Assembly: GCF_003852535.1 (NCBI RefSeq)
Contig: NZ_QAJP01000010.1
Span: 108,151 to 172,150, forward strand
DNA length: 64,000 bases
Reading direction: 5' to 3'
DNA from: Herminiimonas sp. KBW02
Lineage (GTDB): Bacteria > Pseudomonadota > Gammaproteobacteria > Burkholderiales > Burkholderiaceae_D
Shown: piece after piece, positions 38,141-47,368 of the stretch
Layout of the letters: each line of letters begins with the position of its first letter
How positions within the stretch are numbered: the first letter of the stretch is position 1
Notes under the pieces: generated by a model
Databases searched by the model: none
What the model saw: only the letters and a program-made list of their open reading frames with translations
Told to the model about the DNA's origin: nothing
Program-made: the position numbers and the translations under genes

Positions 38141-38977
38141 TCAGGCGTTTTCCGCCACTGCCAGATCATCAAACACGATACGATCGGCACCGCTCAGCAA
38201 GAGAAAGTGCTTGCCGCTACAACGCGCCAGTAAAGATATATTCAGACGTTCGGCAACCATATGTCCCATCTGGGTTGCACCGGAACGCGACAGCAAAAAG
38301 GGGATGCCCATCTGCGCCCCCTTCATCACCATCTCCGAGGTCAGACGCCCGGTTGTATAGAAAATCTTGTCAGCACCGGCCGTCCCGTCCAGCCACATTT
38401 TTCCTGCGATCGCGTCGACTGCGTTGTGACGACCGACATCTTCAACAAAGTGAATTAACTCACCATCCGCAGCAAACAATGCACAGCTATGCACTGAACC
38501 GGCTTGCTTGTACACGGAACGATGCACGCGTATGGTTTCTATAATTTTGTACAAGGTGCTTTGCTTCAGGCGTGCATCGGCAGGCAGGGCGATGGCATCT
38601 ATCTCATCCATCAAACTACCGAACACCGTGCCTTCACCACTACCTGTTGTCACAGTATGCGTGGCAGTACGCTCTTCGATATTGTCTATACCATTACGCG
38701 TCACCACTGCGGCTGCGTCCACATCCCAATCCACCTGCACCGACAGGATGTCTGCTAAATTCTTGATGAAGCGCTGATTGCGCAAATAGCCGAGAGTCAA
38801 TGCTTCCGGCGCGCCGCCCAAAGTCATCAGCGTAACCAACTCACGCTTATCGACATAGATAGTCAACGGCTGTTCCGCAGGGATAGCAATGGTGGAGGCG
38901 CGACCGCGCTCATCCATGACCTCTACCTCATGGGTCAGCTTACGAGTGGCATTTGATAAAACCGGGCGAGCGTTCAT
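38141..38977 (-). CDS. fdhD: Formate dehydrogenase accessory sulfurtransferase FdhD
   Basis: FdhD passes sulphur from a cysteine desulphurase to the molybdenum/tungsten cofactor of formate dehydrogenase. Family segments are LTIYVDKRELVTLMTLGGAP, FVEDVGRHNAVDAIAGKM and GRLTSEMVMKGAQMGIPFL. It is 278 residues. The segment that normally carries the sulphur-transfer cysteine (C-x-x-C in E. coli, TTGCGQGTVFG in relatives as I recall) reads TTGSGEGTVFG here. The serine codon is AGT, one base from TGT. It lies near the formate dehydrogenase genes at 40147-44722, its expected client. Confidence 0.93.
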   Translation of the reverse strand: MNARPVLSNATRKLTHEVEVMDERGRASTIAIPAEQPLTIYVDKRELVTLMTLGGAPEALTLGYLRNQRFIKNLADILSVQVDWDVDAAAVVTRNGIDNIEERTATHTVTTGSGEGTVFGSLMDEIDAIALPADARLKQSTLYKIIETIRVHRSVYKQAGSVHSCALFAADGELIHFVEDVGRHNAVDAIAGKMWLDGTAGADKIFYTTGRLTSEMVMKGAQMGIPFLLSRSGATQMGHMVAERLNISLLARCSGKHFLLLSGADRIVFDDLAVAENA

Positions 38978-39204
38978 AAAAAGTGAGCGTAATGCAACTG
39001 CTTCAACAAGGCGATGAGATATGACAACTAATCGCTGGCTATTAAGTGAGAATCGACCCGGCTCATTATCTCATCAGTCAGCTCCAACTGTACGCATAAA
39101 CCCCGGCAACAAGGCCTGCAGCAGGCAAATCGCTGTGCGGTTATCATGAGTCCTGGTCATACTGACTCCTTCTACATGAACTATCCGGCTGATCACGGCA
39201 TCGC

Positions 39205-40041
39205 ATGAGCACCCTGGTATTGATCCTGGTGCTATGCGCCGCGCTTTTACACGCATCCTGGAATGCCTTATTGAAGAGCAGCGCCGATCCGCTGGCCTCA
39301 CTTGCAGTCATGACCATAGGCGCAGGCCTCGGCGCGCTCCCACTCATCATCTATCTGCCGCTCCCCTTGCCTGCCAGCTGGTTTTACATCGCAATGTCGG
39401 CGGTACTGCATACCGGTTACAACCTGTTTCTGATACGTGCTTACCGCATCGGCGACTTCAGTCTGTCCTATCCGATTGCCCGCGGCTCATCACCTTTGCT
39501 GGTGACGCTGGGAGCCGCCCTCTTCGTCGGTGAGCAAATGAGCCTGATGACACTACTAGGCGTGATATTGATTTCGGTCGGCATCATCAGCCTCGCCCAT
39601 GTCAAAAATCGCACCAGCCTGGCCGGCCCTATCGCGGCGTTCACGACAGGTGCTTTCATCGCCGCCTATACTATTACCGACGGCATGGGCGCACGCGCAG
39701 CTGGCGACGCCTTGTCTTATTGCGGCTGGCTGTTTGTGCTCGACAGCATACCGCTGGCGCTGATCTATCTTTATCGCCACCGACGTCTGCCCGTCACAAT
39801 GGGAGCCAGGGAAATCTGGACCGCTCTGGGTGGCGGCACCATGTCCCTGCTAGCCTACGGCATCGTGATCTGGGCGGTTACGCTGGCCCCTATGGGTACG
39901 GTGTCCGCCCTGCGTGAAACCTCGGTCCTGTTCGCGGCCCTGATAGGCTGGCTGTTCCTCGGGGAGAAGTTAAACGCGCGACGCATATTGTCCTGCCTGC
40001 TGATTACTGCAGGGGCCATCGTACTCGGATTGCACCTGTAA
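39205..40041 (+). CDS. EamA/DMT-superfamily permease
   Basis: An inner-membrane protein with about ten hydrophobic helices in two EamA repeats (residues ~1-135 and ~145-278), such as LVLILVLCAALLHASWNALL and TVSALRETSVLFAALIGWLF. It is 278 residues. Family members export amino acids or other metabolites; the substrate here is unknown. It converges on the formate dehydrogenase operon. Confidence 0.88.
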   Translation: MSTLVLILVLCAALLHASWNALLKSSADPLASLAVMTIGAGLGALPLIIYLPLPLPASWFYIAMSAVLHTGYNLFLIRAYRIGDFSLSYPIARGSSPLLVTLGAALFVGEQMSLMTLLGVILISVGIISLAHVKNRTSLAGPIAAFTTGAFIAAYTITDGMGARAAGDALSYCGWLFVLDSIPLALIYLYRHRRLPVTMGAREIWTALGGGTMSLLAYGIVIWAVTLAPMGTVSALRETSVLFAALIGWLFLGEKLNARRILSCLLITAGAIVLGLHL

Positions 40042-40078
40042 ACTGCCGGCATCATCTCAGGAGCCGCACCCAAATAAA

Positions 40079-40112
40079 AACCGGCACTTGCTGCAAGAGC
40101 AAGTGCCGGTTT
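40079..40112. terminator. Strong bidirectional terminator
   Basis: AACCGGCACTTGCT (40079-40092) pairs perfectly with AGCAAGTGCCGGTT (40098-40111) over a 5-base loop. An A-run lies on the left and T-rich sequence on the right. It separates the convergent EamA gene and the formate dehydrogenase alpha gene. Confidence 0.92.
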
Positions 40113-40146
40113 ATTTTTCACACCAACCTTAGTCGGCGTAACAGTC

Positions 40147-42987
40147 TTAGTTGACTGCCAGACTATTCGTCAGATTAACCAAAGCCTGACCACCACCGTA
40201 GCTGGATTGAACCGGAGCGGTACCACCCAGCGTAATGCGGATTGCGCAGTACTTAAACTCTGGAATCTTGCCGAACGGATCCAGCGCAGCATTCGTCAAA
40301 CGGTTAATCGCAGCTTCGTAGTAGCAGAACGGTACGAATACCGCGCCACGTGGCGAACCATCATCAGCACGTGCGTACAGGGAAACTTCACCGCGACGCG
40401 ATTGCAGCGTAATGATGTCGCCTGGTTTGCCGCCCATGTTTGCCAGATCCAATGGATGGATCAGCGCGATAGGATCTGGTTCGATCGAATCCAGCACGGT
40501 CGCACGACGGGTCATACTACCGGTATGCCAGTGTTCCAGTTGGCGACCTGTGATCAGAACCATTGGATAGTCTGGATCCGGGCGCTCAGCCGCAGGAATG
40601 ATATCTGCAGGAACGAAACGGGCACGACCCGATTCACGTGGGAAGCTGTCAACGAACACAACTGGCTCACCTGGATCGCCTTCTTTTTCGCACGGATAAG
40701 TCACGGAGTCTTCACGCTCCAGACGTTCCCATGTGATACCAGCGATGCTAGGCATGGTGTGGCGCATTTCGTCGAATACTTCCGACACGTGCTTGTACTG
40801 CCAGTCCAGACCCAGGCGATTTGCCATTTGCTGGATGATCCACAGATCCTGCTTGGCTTCACCCGGCGGGTTCAATGCCTGACGGCCCATTTGCACAGTA
40901 CGATCAGTATTGGTGAAGGTACCGGTTTTTTCCGGGAATGCGCTTGCTGGCAAGATAACGTCAGCCAGGTAAGCGGTTTCTGTCAGGAAGATATCCTGTA
41001 CGACCAGGTGATCCAGAGTAGCCAGCGCTTCACGTGCATGGTTAGCATCCGGATCGGACATCGCAGGGTTTTCGCCCTGGACATACAAGCCACGGATTTT
41101 GCCATCGGTGATAGCGTGCATGATCTCAACCACGGTCAGACCTGGTTCCGGATCCAGCAAGTCTTCCGACATATTCCATGCTTTAGCAAAGTTCGCACGA
41201 ATCTTCGGATCGCTCACGCTTTGGTAATCCGGGTACACCATAGGGATCAGACCCGCATCGGAAGCACCTTGCACGTTGTTTTGACCGCGCAATGGATGCA
41301 GACCTGTGCCTGGACGACCAATTTGACCGGTCATCAATGCCAGAGCGATCAGGCAGCGTGCATTGTCGGTGCCGTGGATATGTTGCGAGACGCCCATGCC
41401 CCACAGGATCATCGAACCTTTGGAGGTTGCGTACAGACGCGCAACATAACGCAGTGTTTCTGCATCGATACCGCAGATAGGCGCCATCAATTCAGGTGTG
41501 TAGCCTTCAACGTTTTTACGCAGCTCTTCGTAACCGATGGTACGGCTTTCGATAAACTCTTTGTCGACCAGGCCTTCAGTGACGATGACGTTCATCATCG
41601 CGTTCAGCATCGCAACGTCGGTATCCGCCTTGAACTGCATGAAGCGGTGAGCGATACGCGACATTTCGGTACGACGTGGATCACAAACGATCAGTTTGCT
41701 GCCGTTGGTGACCGCATTTTTGATCCAGGTTGCAGCAACCGGATGGTTCACGGTCGGGTTAGCACCGATGATGATGATCACTTCTGCTTTGGTTACGTCC
41801 ATCACAGGGTTCGACACTGCGCCGGAACCGATACCTTCGAGCAAAGCGACAACCGACGATGCGTGGCACAAGCGTGTGCAGTGATCGACGTTGTTGCTAC
41901 CGAAACCGGTACGGACCAATTTCTGGAACAGGTAAGCCTCTTCGTTGCTGCCTTTAGCGGAGCCGAAACCAGCCAGCGATTTCTTGCCGTGTGTGTCGCG
42001 GATTTTTGCGAAAGTGCCGCCTGCAACTTCCAGCGCTTCTTCCCATGTCGCTTCACGGAACACTTCCATTACGCGGTCCGGATCCATGATGAAGTCACCA
42101 TGTTTAGGTGCATCAGCACGGCGGATCAACGGTTTGGTCAGGCGGTGTGGATGGTTTGCATAATCGAAACCGTAACGACCTTTAACGCACAGACGTTCGC
42201 GGTTGGCAGGACCATCGCGACCTTCTACGTAGAGGATCTTATTGTCTTTGATGTTGTAAGTCAGTTGGCAACCGACGCCGCAGTATGGGCAGACGGAGTC
42301 AACTTGTTTGTCAGGGACGTTCAATGCTACGTCACGGGCTGGCATCAGCGCGCCGGTAGGACATGCTTGTACGCATTCGCCGCAAGCTACGCATGTCGAT
42401 GCACCCATAGGGTCATCCATATCGAAAACGATCTTCGCGTGATCACCACGGAATGCCAGGCCAATCACGTCGTTTTCTTGCTCATCACGGCAAGCACGTA
42501 CGCAACGTGTACATTGGATACATGCATCGAGGTTAACCGCAATCGCAGGGTGCGAGTAGTCATAGGCAACTTTTTCACGTGCTGTGAAACGTGGTTTGCC
42601 GACGCCCATTTTCTCCGCCCATTCGTCCACTTCATTGTGGCGCGTATAGTCAGCTTCCGGCATATCGGACTGCAACAGTTCCAATACCAGTTTCTGCGAT
42701 TTCACTGCACGTTCGCTTTCGGTATTTACTTTCATACCGTTGGTCGGGTTACGGCAGCAGGATGGTGCCAGTACACGTTCGCCATTGATCTCAACGACGC
42801 ATGCGCGGCAGTTACCTGCTGTGTCCATACCTTCTTTAAAGCAGAGGTGCGGGATTTCTATGCCTTCGCGCTTGGCGACGGTCAGGATCGTGTCGGTTGC
42901 ACGGCCGGTTACTTCACGACCATTCAATTCAAACGTAACTGTAGGCACTTCGAGCTGTGCCAATTCGCTTCGGGTAATTGCGTTCAT
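40147..42987 (-). CDS. NAD-dependent formate dehydrogenase, catalytic alpha subunit
   Basis: A 946-residue molybdo- or tungsto-enzyme subunit oxidising formate to CO2. The N-terminal [2Fe-2S] cysteines are in CFKEGMDTAGNCRAC (~49-63). The NuoG-type and 4Fe-4S clusters are in CIQCTRCVRAC (~157) and CVACGECVQACP (~199), and the cofactor-domain cluster is CPYCGVGC (~234). The active-site segment NVDHCTRLCHASS has cysteine, not selenocysteine. The architecture matches FdsA and Fdh1A of Methylobacterium. It follows the fused beta subunit after 31 bp. No fdsC or fdsD gene is next to it; fdhD is 1.2 kb downstream. The metal (Mo or W) cannot be read. Confidence 0.95.
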   Translation of the reverse strand: MNAITRSELAQLEVPTVTFELNGREVTGRATDTILTVAKREGIEIPHLCFKEGMDTAGNCRACVVEINGERVLAPSCCRNPTNGMKVNTESERAVKSQKLVLELLQSDMPEADYTRHNEVDEWAEKMGVGKPRFTAREKVAYDYSHPAIAVNLDACIQCTRCVRACRDEQENDVIGLAFRGDHAKIVFDMDDPMGASTCVACGECVQACPTGALMPARDVALNVPDKQVDSVCPYCGVGCQLTYNIKDNKILYVEGRDGPANRERLCVKGRYGFDYANHPHRLTKPLIRRADAPKHGDFIMDPDRVMEVFREATWEEALEVAGGTFAKIRDTHGKKSLAGFGSAKGSNEEAYLFQKLVRTGFGSNNVDHCTRLCHASSVVALLEGIGSGAVSNPVMDVTKAEVIIIIGANPTVNHPVAATWIKNAVTNGSKLIVCDPRRTEMSRIAHRFMQFKADTDVAMLNAMMNVIVTEGLVDKEFIESRTIGYEELRKNVEGYTPELMAPICGIDAETLRYVARLYATSKGSMILWGMGVSQHIHGTDNARCLIALALMTGQIGRPGTGLHPLRGQNNVQGASDAGLIPMVYPDYQSVSDPKIRANFAKAWNMSEDLLDPEPGLTVVEIMHAITDGKIRGLYVQGENPAMSDPDANHAREALATLDHLVVQDIFLTETAYLADVILPASAFPEKTGTFTNTDRTVQMGRQALNPPGEAKQDLWIIQQMANRLGLDWQYKHVSEVFDEMRHTMPSIAGITWERLEREDSVTYPCEKEGDPGEPVVFVDSFPRESGRARFVPADIIPAAERPDPDYPMVLITGRQLEHWHTGSMTRRATVLDSIEPDPIALIHPLDLANMGGKPGDIITLQSRRGEVSLYARADDGSPRGAVFVPFCYYEAAINRLTNAALDPFGKIPEFKYCAIRITLGGTAPVQSSYGGGQALVNLTNSLAVN

Positions 42988-43018
42988 TATCTTTTCACCT
43001 TAATCCGGGGCTACTTGC

Positions 43019-44722
43019 TTAAGCCAACTCATGCGGGAAGTACTTGACGACACAGTCGATAGGGTTAGGTGCAGCCTGACCCAAACCGCAGATCGACGAG
43101 TCGCGCATTACCTGCGACAAATCTTCCAGCAGACCGACATCCCACTTCGGTTTTTTGATCAACTCTGCAGCCTTCGCAGTACCAACACGGCACGGTGTGC
43201 ATTGACCGCATGATTCATGCTTGAAGAAGTCCATCATGTTGCGCGCTGCCTGTACCGCGGTATCTTTATCCGACAAAACGATAACCGCAGCGGAACCGAT
43301 AAAGCAGCCGTATGGTTGCAAGGTATCGAAGTCAAGAGGAATCGTGTTCATCGACGCTGGCAAGATACCGCCCGATGCGCCACCTGGAAGGTAACCGTAG
43401 AAGGTTTGACCATCCAGCATGCCGCCGCAGTATTCGTCGATCAACTCTTGAATCGAGATACCTGCAGGAGCCAGTTTGACGCCAGGATTTTTTACGCGAC
43501 CAGAGACCGAGTACGAACGCAAGCCTTTGCGACCATTACGGCCGTGCGAGGTGAACCATTCGCCGCCTTTTTCCAGGATGTCACGCACCCAGTACAGGGT
43601 TTCAAAGTTGTGTTCCAGTGTTGGACGACCAAACAGACCTACTTGCGCCACATATGGTGGACGCAGGCGTGGCATACCACGCTTGCCTTCGATCGATTCG
43701 ATCATCGCGGATTCTTCACCGCAGATGTAAGCGCCAGCACCGCGACGCAGGAATATTTCCGGCATGTTGGCGATAGGAGGATTTGCTTTCAGCTTCTCCA
43801 GCTCCGCTTCCAGCATGGTGCGGCAACCGTGATATTCGTCACGCAGGTAGATATAGATAGTCTGGATATCAACCGCCCATGCAGCGATCAACATGCCTTC
43901 GAGGAAACGATGCGGATCTTTTTCCAGATAAACGCGATCCTTGAATGTACCTGGCTCGCCTTCATCGATGTTTACCGCCATCAGACGTGGGCCTTTTTCG
44001 CCACGTACGATGCGCCATTTGCGACCGGATGGGAAACCCGCACCACCCAGACCACGCAGGCCGGAATCTTCCATGGTTTTGATGACGGACTCAACATCAC
44101 GCTCACCGGAAACGCATTTTTTCAGCAGCGCGTAGCCACCTTCATTTGAATACGCTGTGAAGTCAGTAATGGTGCCTTCAGCCTGCACGATTTCTTTCTT
44201 CTCAACTGCCGTTTGCACTGCTTCGCAAGTTGCATTGATGATTGGATTTTGACCAACCACAGCAACCGGAGCCTGTTCGCAACGACCTACGCAAGGCGCG
44301 GCAATAACGCGCACTTCTTTGCCCAGAATTTTAGGCAATTTAGCCAACAGGTCTTTTGCACCAGCCATTTCGCACGACAAGCCGTCGCACACGCGTACGG
44401 TCAATGCCTGTGGCGCGATACCATTTTCTTTAACGATATCGAAGTGATGGTAGAAACTCGCCACTTCATATACTTCGGTTTGCGCCAGACGCATTTCCTG
44501 CGCCAAAGCAGCCAGGTGGCTGGAAGCCAGATGACCGAATTTATCCTGAATTTTGTGCAGATGCTCAATCAGCAAATCTGCCTGACGCGACTCATCGCCC
44601 AGCAGTTCACGTACCTCAGCCAACGCCGCAGGATCAACCCGACGACCTTTAGGTGCCTGGCGCTTGCGCTCCTTCGTATTGACTACTTCTTGCACTGCAA
44701 TGGGAATGACTTTGTGGTTCAT
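43019..44722 (-). CDS. NAD-dependent formate dehydrogenase, fused NuoE-NuoF-like beta subunit
   Basis: A 567-residue diaphorase subunit passing electrons from formate to NAD+. Residues ~1-165 are FdsG/NuoE-like, with [2Fe-2S] cysteines in VCDGLSCEMAG and APCVGRCEQAP. Residues ~200-567 are FdsB/NuoF-like, with the FMN/NADH site GLGGAGFPSGRKW and YICGEESAMIESIEG and the 4Fe-4S site SCGQCTPCRVGT. The gene is thus a fusion of what are two genes in Cupriavidus (fdsG, fdsB), as in Methylobacterium Fdh1B. The transcript likely begins near 44990 from the Crp/Fnr-type site at 45025-45038. Confidence 0.95.
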   Translation of the reverse strand: MNHKVIPIAVQEVVNTKERKRQAPKGRRVDPAALAEVRELLGDESRQADLLIEHLHKIQDKFGHLASSHLAALAQEMRLAQTEVYEVASFYHHFDIVKENGIAPQALTVRVCDGLSCEMAGAKDLLAKLPKILGKEVRVIAAPCVGRCEQAPVAVVGQNPIINATCEAVQTAVEKKEIVQAEGTITDFTAYSNEGGYALLKKCVSGERDVESVIKTMEDSGLRGLGGAGFPSGRKWRIVRGEKGPRLMAVNIDEGEPGTFKDRVYLEKDPHRFLEGMLIAAWAVDIQTIYIYLRDEYHGCRTMLEAELEKLKANPPIANMPEIFLRRGAGAYICGEESAMIESIEGKRGMPRLRPPYVAQVGLFGRPTLEHNFETLYWVRDILEKGGEWFTSHGRNGRKGLRSYSVSGRVKNPGVKLAPAGISIQELIDEYCGGMLDGQTFYGYLPGGASGGILPASMNTIPLDFDTLQPYGCFIGSAAVIVLSDKDTAVQAARNMMDFFKHESCGQCTPCRVGTAKAAELIKKPKWDVGLLEDLSQVMRDSSICGLGQAAPNPIDCVVKYFPHELA

Positions 44723-44996
44723 GATTGTTCCTAATCAGCTAATAAGCCCCGACAGTTATCAGGGCCATCTCATCGTGTCGTTCTTGCTTTACTACGCTTT
44801 CCTGCACTGCGAAGTCCGTCTTTCTACTTCAGACCGCTCAACTCTCGCCAACCTTATTGCTTTTATAAACTTGCCCCGGCATCCAGGAATCTTCCTTTTT
44901 TAGCGCTTCATATGCTTATGTTTGCATAGCATTTTGCGCCTCAGATGCCATATATATGCTTTTTTTAGCATATGCAAGCACTTTTCGGACGGGCGT

Positions 44997-45038
44997 ATCT
45001 TATCGGCGCGCCCTAGCCCCTACATTGACCAAGGTCAA
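44997..45038 (-). promoter_or_regulatory. Crp/Fnr-type class II promoter of the formate dehydrogenase operon
   Basis: TTGACCAAGGTCAA (45025-45038) is a perfect inverted repeat in TTGAC-N4-GTCAA format. On the minus strand, 22 bp separate it from TAAGAT (44997-45002), a good -10 box. That places the site at about -41.5, the class II activator position. Confidence 0.72.
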
Positions 45039-45312
45039 TTTTCCACATGATTTATAGTACATATGGCGCCGCCGCCAGTAAAAACGATAGGAAAATCCCG
45101 CTTCTTCCCTTATTTCCACCGTAAAAGGAATCATTCTCATTTGAGAAGTCGTTTTTCAGACTACTTTCGATATGCTAGCGCAAAATAAGGGCTTGCGCTC
45201 CAAACCGCGCTTTTATCGGCTGAAATAAACATATATTAAGTGGCCAGTCAGCCGATCATCCGGCGCAACATCTTCATCCGCGATCAATGCGCGTGCAATT
45301 CCCGAGCACCAA

Positions 45313-45348
45313 TAAAAAAAGCCCCTCCCGTCAGGGAGAGGCTTTTTT
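45313..45348 (-). terminator. Rho-independent terminator of frc1
   Basis: An A/T-flanked stem, AAGCCCCTCCC with GGGAGAGGCTT (one mismatch-type bulge), surrounds a 4-base loop. It has T-runs on both sides and lies 39 bases past the frc1 stop codon. Confidence 0.88.
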
Positions 45349-45386
45349 GCAGCGAAGGTCTTGCTACAGACCGTTCGATATATTGA

Positions 45387-46637
45387 TTAGGAGATGACGC
45401 GCTCTGCACGCAAAGCTGCGATATCTTCCGCGCTGTAACCGAGCTGACCCAGAACTTCTTCTGTGTGCTCGCCCAGCAATGGCGAACGTGTCACATCGGT
45501 AGGGCTGTCCGACAGCTTGATCGGGTTACCGACTGTCAGGTACTTGCCGCGCACTGGATGATCCACTTCAACAATGGTGCCGGTTTCACGCAACGATGGC
45601 TCTTCAGCAATTTCTTTCATCGACAAGATCGGGCCGCAAGGGATGTCGAACTTGTTGAGGATGTCCATGGCTTCGAACTTGGTCATGGTCTTGGTCCACT
45701 CTTCGACCGTTGCGAAGATGTTTTTCAAGTGTGGCAAGCGCGATGCCGGTGTTGCGTACTCTGGATCTGTCAGCCACTCTTCCTTACCGATCACTTTGCA
45801 GATCGGTGCCCATACTGCACCTTGGGCGATGAAGTAGATGTAGGCGTTAGGATCGGTTTCCCAACCTTTACATTTCAGAATCGAACCTGGTTGACCACCA
45901 CCCGATGCATTACCAGCACGTGGTACGGAGTCGCCAAACGGAGTATCCGGATATTGTGGGTACTCTTTCATGACACCAGTGCGTTCCAGACGTTGTTGAT
46001 CGCGCAGCTTGACGCGGCACAGATTCAACACGGCATCTTGCATAGGTGCCAGAACTTTTTGACCACGGCCACTTGCGTGACGTTGCAGCAACGCAGCCAG
46101 GATACCCAGCGCCAGGTGCAGACCGGTACCGCTGTCGCCGATTTGGGCGCCGGTTACCATTGGTGGGCCGTCATCGAAACCGGTCGTGGAAGCCGAGCCG
46201 CCTGCGCATTGCGCGACGTTTTCGTACACTTTGCAGTGCTCGTATGGGCCAGGGCCAAAACCTTTGACCGATGCAACGATCATGCGTGGGTTGAGTTCGT
46301 TGATGCGTTCCCATGTGAAACCCATGCGATCCAGCGCGCCAGGTGCGAAGTTTTCTACCAGGACGTCGCATTCCTTGATCAGTGTTTCCAGAACTGCTTT
46401 CCCTTTCGGGTTTTTGGTATCCAGAGTGATCGAACGCTTGTTGTGGTTCAGCATGGTGAAGTAGAGGCTGTCTGCCTCAGGGATGTCACGCAACTGACCG
46501 CGTGTTGCATCACCTTCGCCTGCACGTTCAACTTTAATTACATCCGCACCGAACCATGCCAGCAACTGGGTACATGTCGGGCCTGATTGCACGTGTGTGA
46601 AATCAAGAATGCGATAGCCGCTTAATGCCTTACTCAT
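45387..46637 (-). CDS. frc1: Formyl-CoA transferase family protein, copy 1 (variant loop)
   Basis: A cytoplasmic class III CoA transferase of the Frc type, which moves CoA to oxalate. It begins [20 protein letters not shown] and keeps the catalytic Asp in [12 protein letters not shown]. The ATG at 46637 follows TAGGAG; a TTG three bases earlier is less likely. It is 416 residues. The glycine loop that closes the Oxalobacter enzyme's active site (GGGGQPGW) reads SGGGQPGS here, whereas copy 2 keeps GGGGQPGW. This suggests a different CoA donor or acceptor, for example succinyl-CoA:oxalate. It lies downstream of a decayed gene and a duplicated oxc-type promoter. Confidence 0.9.
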   Translation of the reverse strand: MSKALSGYRILDFTHVQSGPTCTQLLAWFGADVIKVERAGEGDATRGQLRDIPEADSLYFTMLNHNKRSITLDTKNPKGKAVLETLIKECDVLVENFAPGALDRMGFTWERINELNPRMIVASVKGFGPGPYEHCKVYENVAQCAGGSASTTGFDDGPPMVTGAQIGDSGTGLHLALGILAALLQRHASGRGQKVLAPMQDAVLNLCRVKLRDQQRLERTGVMKEYPQYPDTPFGDSVPRAGNASGGGQPGSILKCKGWETDPNAYIYFIAQGAVWAPICKVIGKEEWLTDPEYATPASRLPHLKNIFATVEEWTKTMTKFEAMDILNKFDIPCGPILSMKEIAEEPSLRETGTIVEVDHPVRGKYLTVGNPIKLSDSPTDVTRSPLLGEHTEEVLGQLGYSAEDIAALRAERVIS

Positions 46638-46761
46638 CAACTACTCCTATCTTTTTGCAATAAAACGCGAGCAAGTCATCCCGACTCGCGCAGTACCTAG
46701 CCAATAAAAAATTATGTATACATCGTTAGAGCCATCGTAGCCGGGGCATGCGCATTAGGAT

Positions 46762-46985
46762 CTACCCGGATAAAGATGACTGCGGACTCACGTGTTTCTG
46801 CACTGCCTCACGGGCGCGCTGTAACGCGCCTGCAATGCGCGATGGATCGAGGACTTGCTCGCCACCACCGATAACACGCCACTTCCTTTTCCCGGATTAC
46901 GTGGACGAACCGCTTGTGCCGATATCGTCACGACATCACCACTATCACCGATGTAGATAGTGCCTTTGCCGAGGAATTCATTCAT
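46762..46985 (-). pseudogene. Relic of an acetolactate-synthase-like thiamin-diphosphate enzyme
   Basis: One minus-strand frame from 46985 reads MNEFLGKGTIYIGDSGDVV and continues TISAQAVRPRNPGK. This matches the start of the C-terminal ThDP-binding domain of acetolactate-synthase-like enzymes as I know it (GDxGDxVTIxAxxVRPxxPG). A second frame, ending at the stop at 46762-46764, reads RVIGGGEQVLDPSRIAGAL and continues QRAREAVQKHV, which resembles the C-terminal end of the same family. The ~100 residues that normally lie between, including the GDG...NN motif, are missing. The join near 46877-46890 changes frame, so this looks like an internal deletion and a dead gene. It is unlike the Oxc protein itself. 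Confidence 0.5.
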
Positions 46986-47088
46986 TACATACGCAACGCA
47001 GATGCATCGGAGAGCGGCTCTGTCTGAACAACCGCATCAAGTTACCGTGACCACTGCCGCAACTACCGGCAAGGCTGCCATTCATACT

Positions 47089-47247
47089 TTACGTTTCGCT
47101 TGCAGCGCAATCCGCAAGGATAGCATCCAGACCAGCCGGCAGTCCAAACTGACCTCGCGTTTTCTCTGTCGTACGATAGTCCTGCTCGTTCCGGACTACT
47201 TTTACACAATGCTCAGGTGCAGTCATGGGCCATTCCAGCTCCAACAT
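47089..47247 (-). CDS. Possible 52-residue protein or gene fragment
   Basis: An open frame on the minus strand starts at the ATG at 47247 (MLELEWPMTAPEHCVKVV) and includes EKTRGQFGLPAGLDAILA, ending with TAA at 47089-47091. Its amino acid composition looks protein-like, and the frame stays open upstream to about 47313. There is only a weak ribosome site (GGGGT). I do not recognise it. It may be a fragment of the same decayed gene as 46762-46985 or a real small protein. Confidence 0.25.
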   Translation of the reverse strand: MLELEWPMTAPEHCVKVVRNEQDYRTTEKTRGQFGLPAGLDAILADCAASET

Positions 47248-47286
47248 AAACCCCGGCAACCCGGCTACTGCAGCCTTCTTCTGTAA

Positions 47287-47327
47287 GGTATCTTTGAAAA
47301 CCCTTGCTATAGGCTTTTAGAGATACC
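47287..47327 (-). repeat. Leader hairpin of the duplicated promoter (copy A)
   Basis: GGTATCTTTGAAAA (47287-47300) pairs imperfectly with CTTTTAGAGATACC (47314-47327). The right arm TTTTAGAGATACCCT is identical to 51066-51080, part of the hairpin in the oxc leader. It lies ~35-75 bases after the expected transcription start. Confidence 0.55.
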
Positions 47328-47368
47328 CTGCCAACTCCGCATTAGCTATAGCTAATACAAGTGGCCGT

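Larger units (their letters stand above)
44723..45386. other. 664-bp intergenic region upstream of formate dehydrogenase
   Basis: No gene seen. It holds the formate dehydrogenase promoter with a Crp/Fnr-type site (45025-45038) and a ~270-base leader rich in GCATAT/ATATGC words (44910-44975) that form short inverted repeats. It also has a weak Fur-like half (45127-45143) and, at its right end, the terminator of frc1. The long leader could carry an extra regulator site. Confidence 0.6.

Noticed and set aside
40207..43047. A 946-codon open frame on the plus strand, exactly opposite the formate dehydrogenase alpha gene
   Set aside because: The minus-strand frame has all family motifs. The antisense frame stays open because the real gene avoids codons whose complements are stops (TTA, CTA, TCA), a result of codon bias. 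It shows no protein-like motif.
45127..45143. A Fur-box-like word (CAAATGAGAATGATTCC on the minus strand)
   Set aside because: It resembles Fur half-sites, but no iron-related gene is adjacent and it lies outside any clear promoter, so it was not listed as a feature.
46960..47286. A 108-codon plus-strand open frame between frc1 and frc2
   Set aside because: No ribosome site, no family features and arginine/cysteine-rich composition; minus-strand frames in the same place look more like remnants of a real protein.
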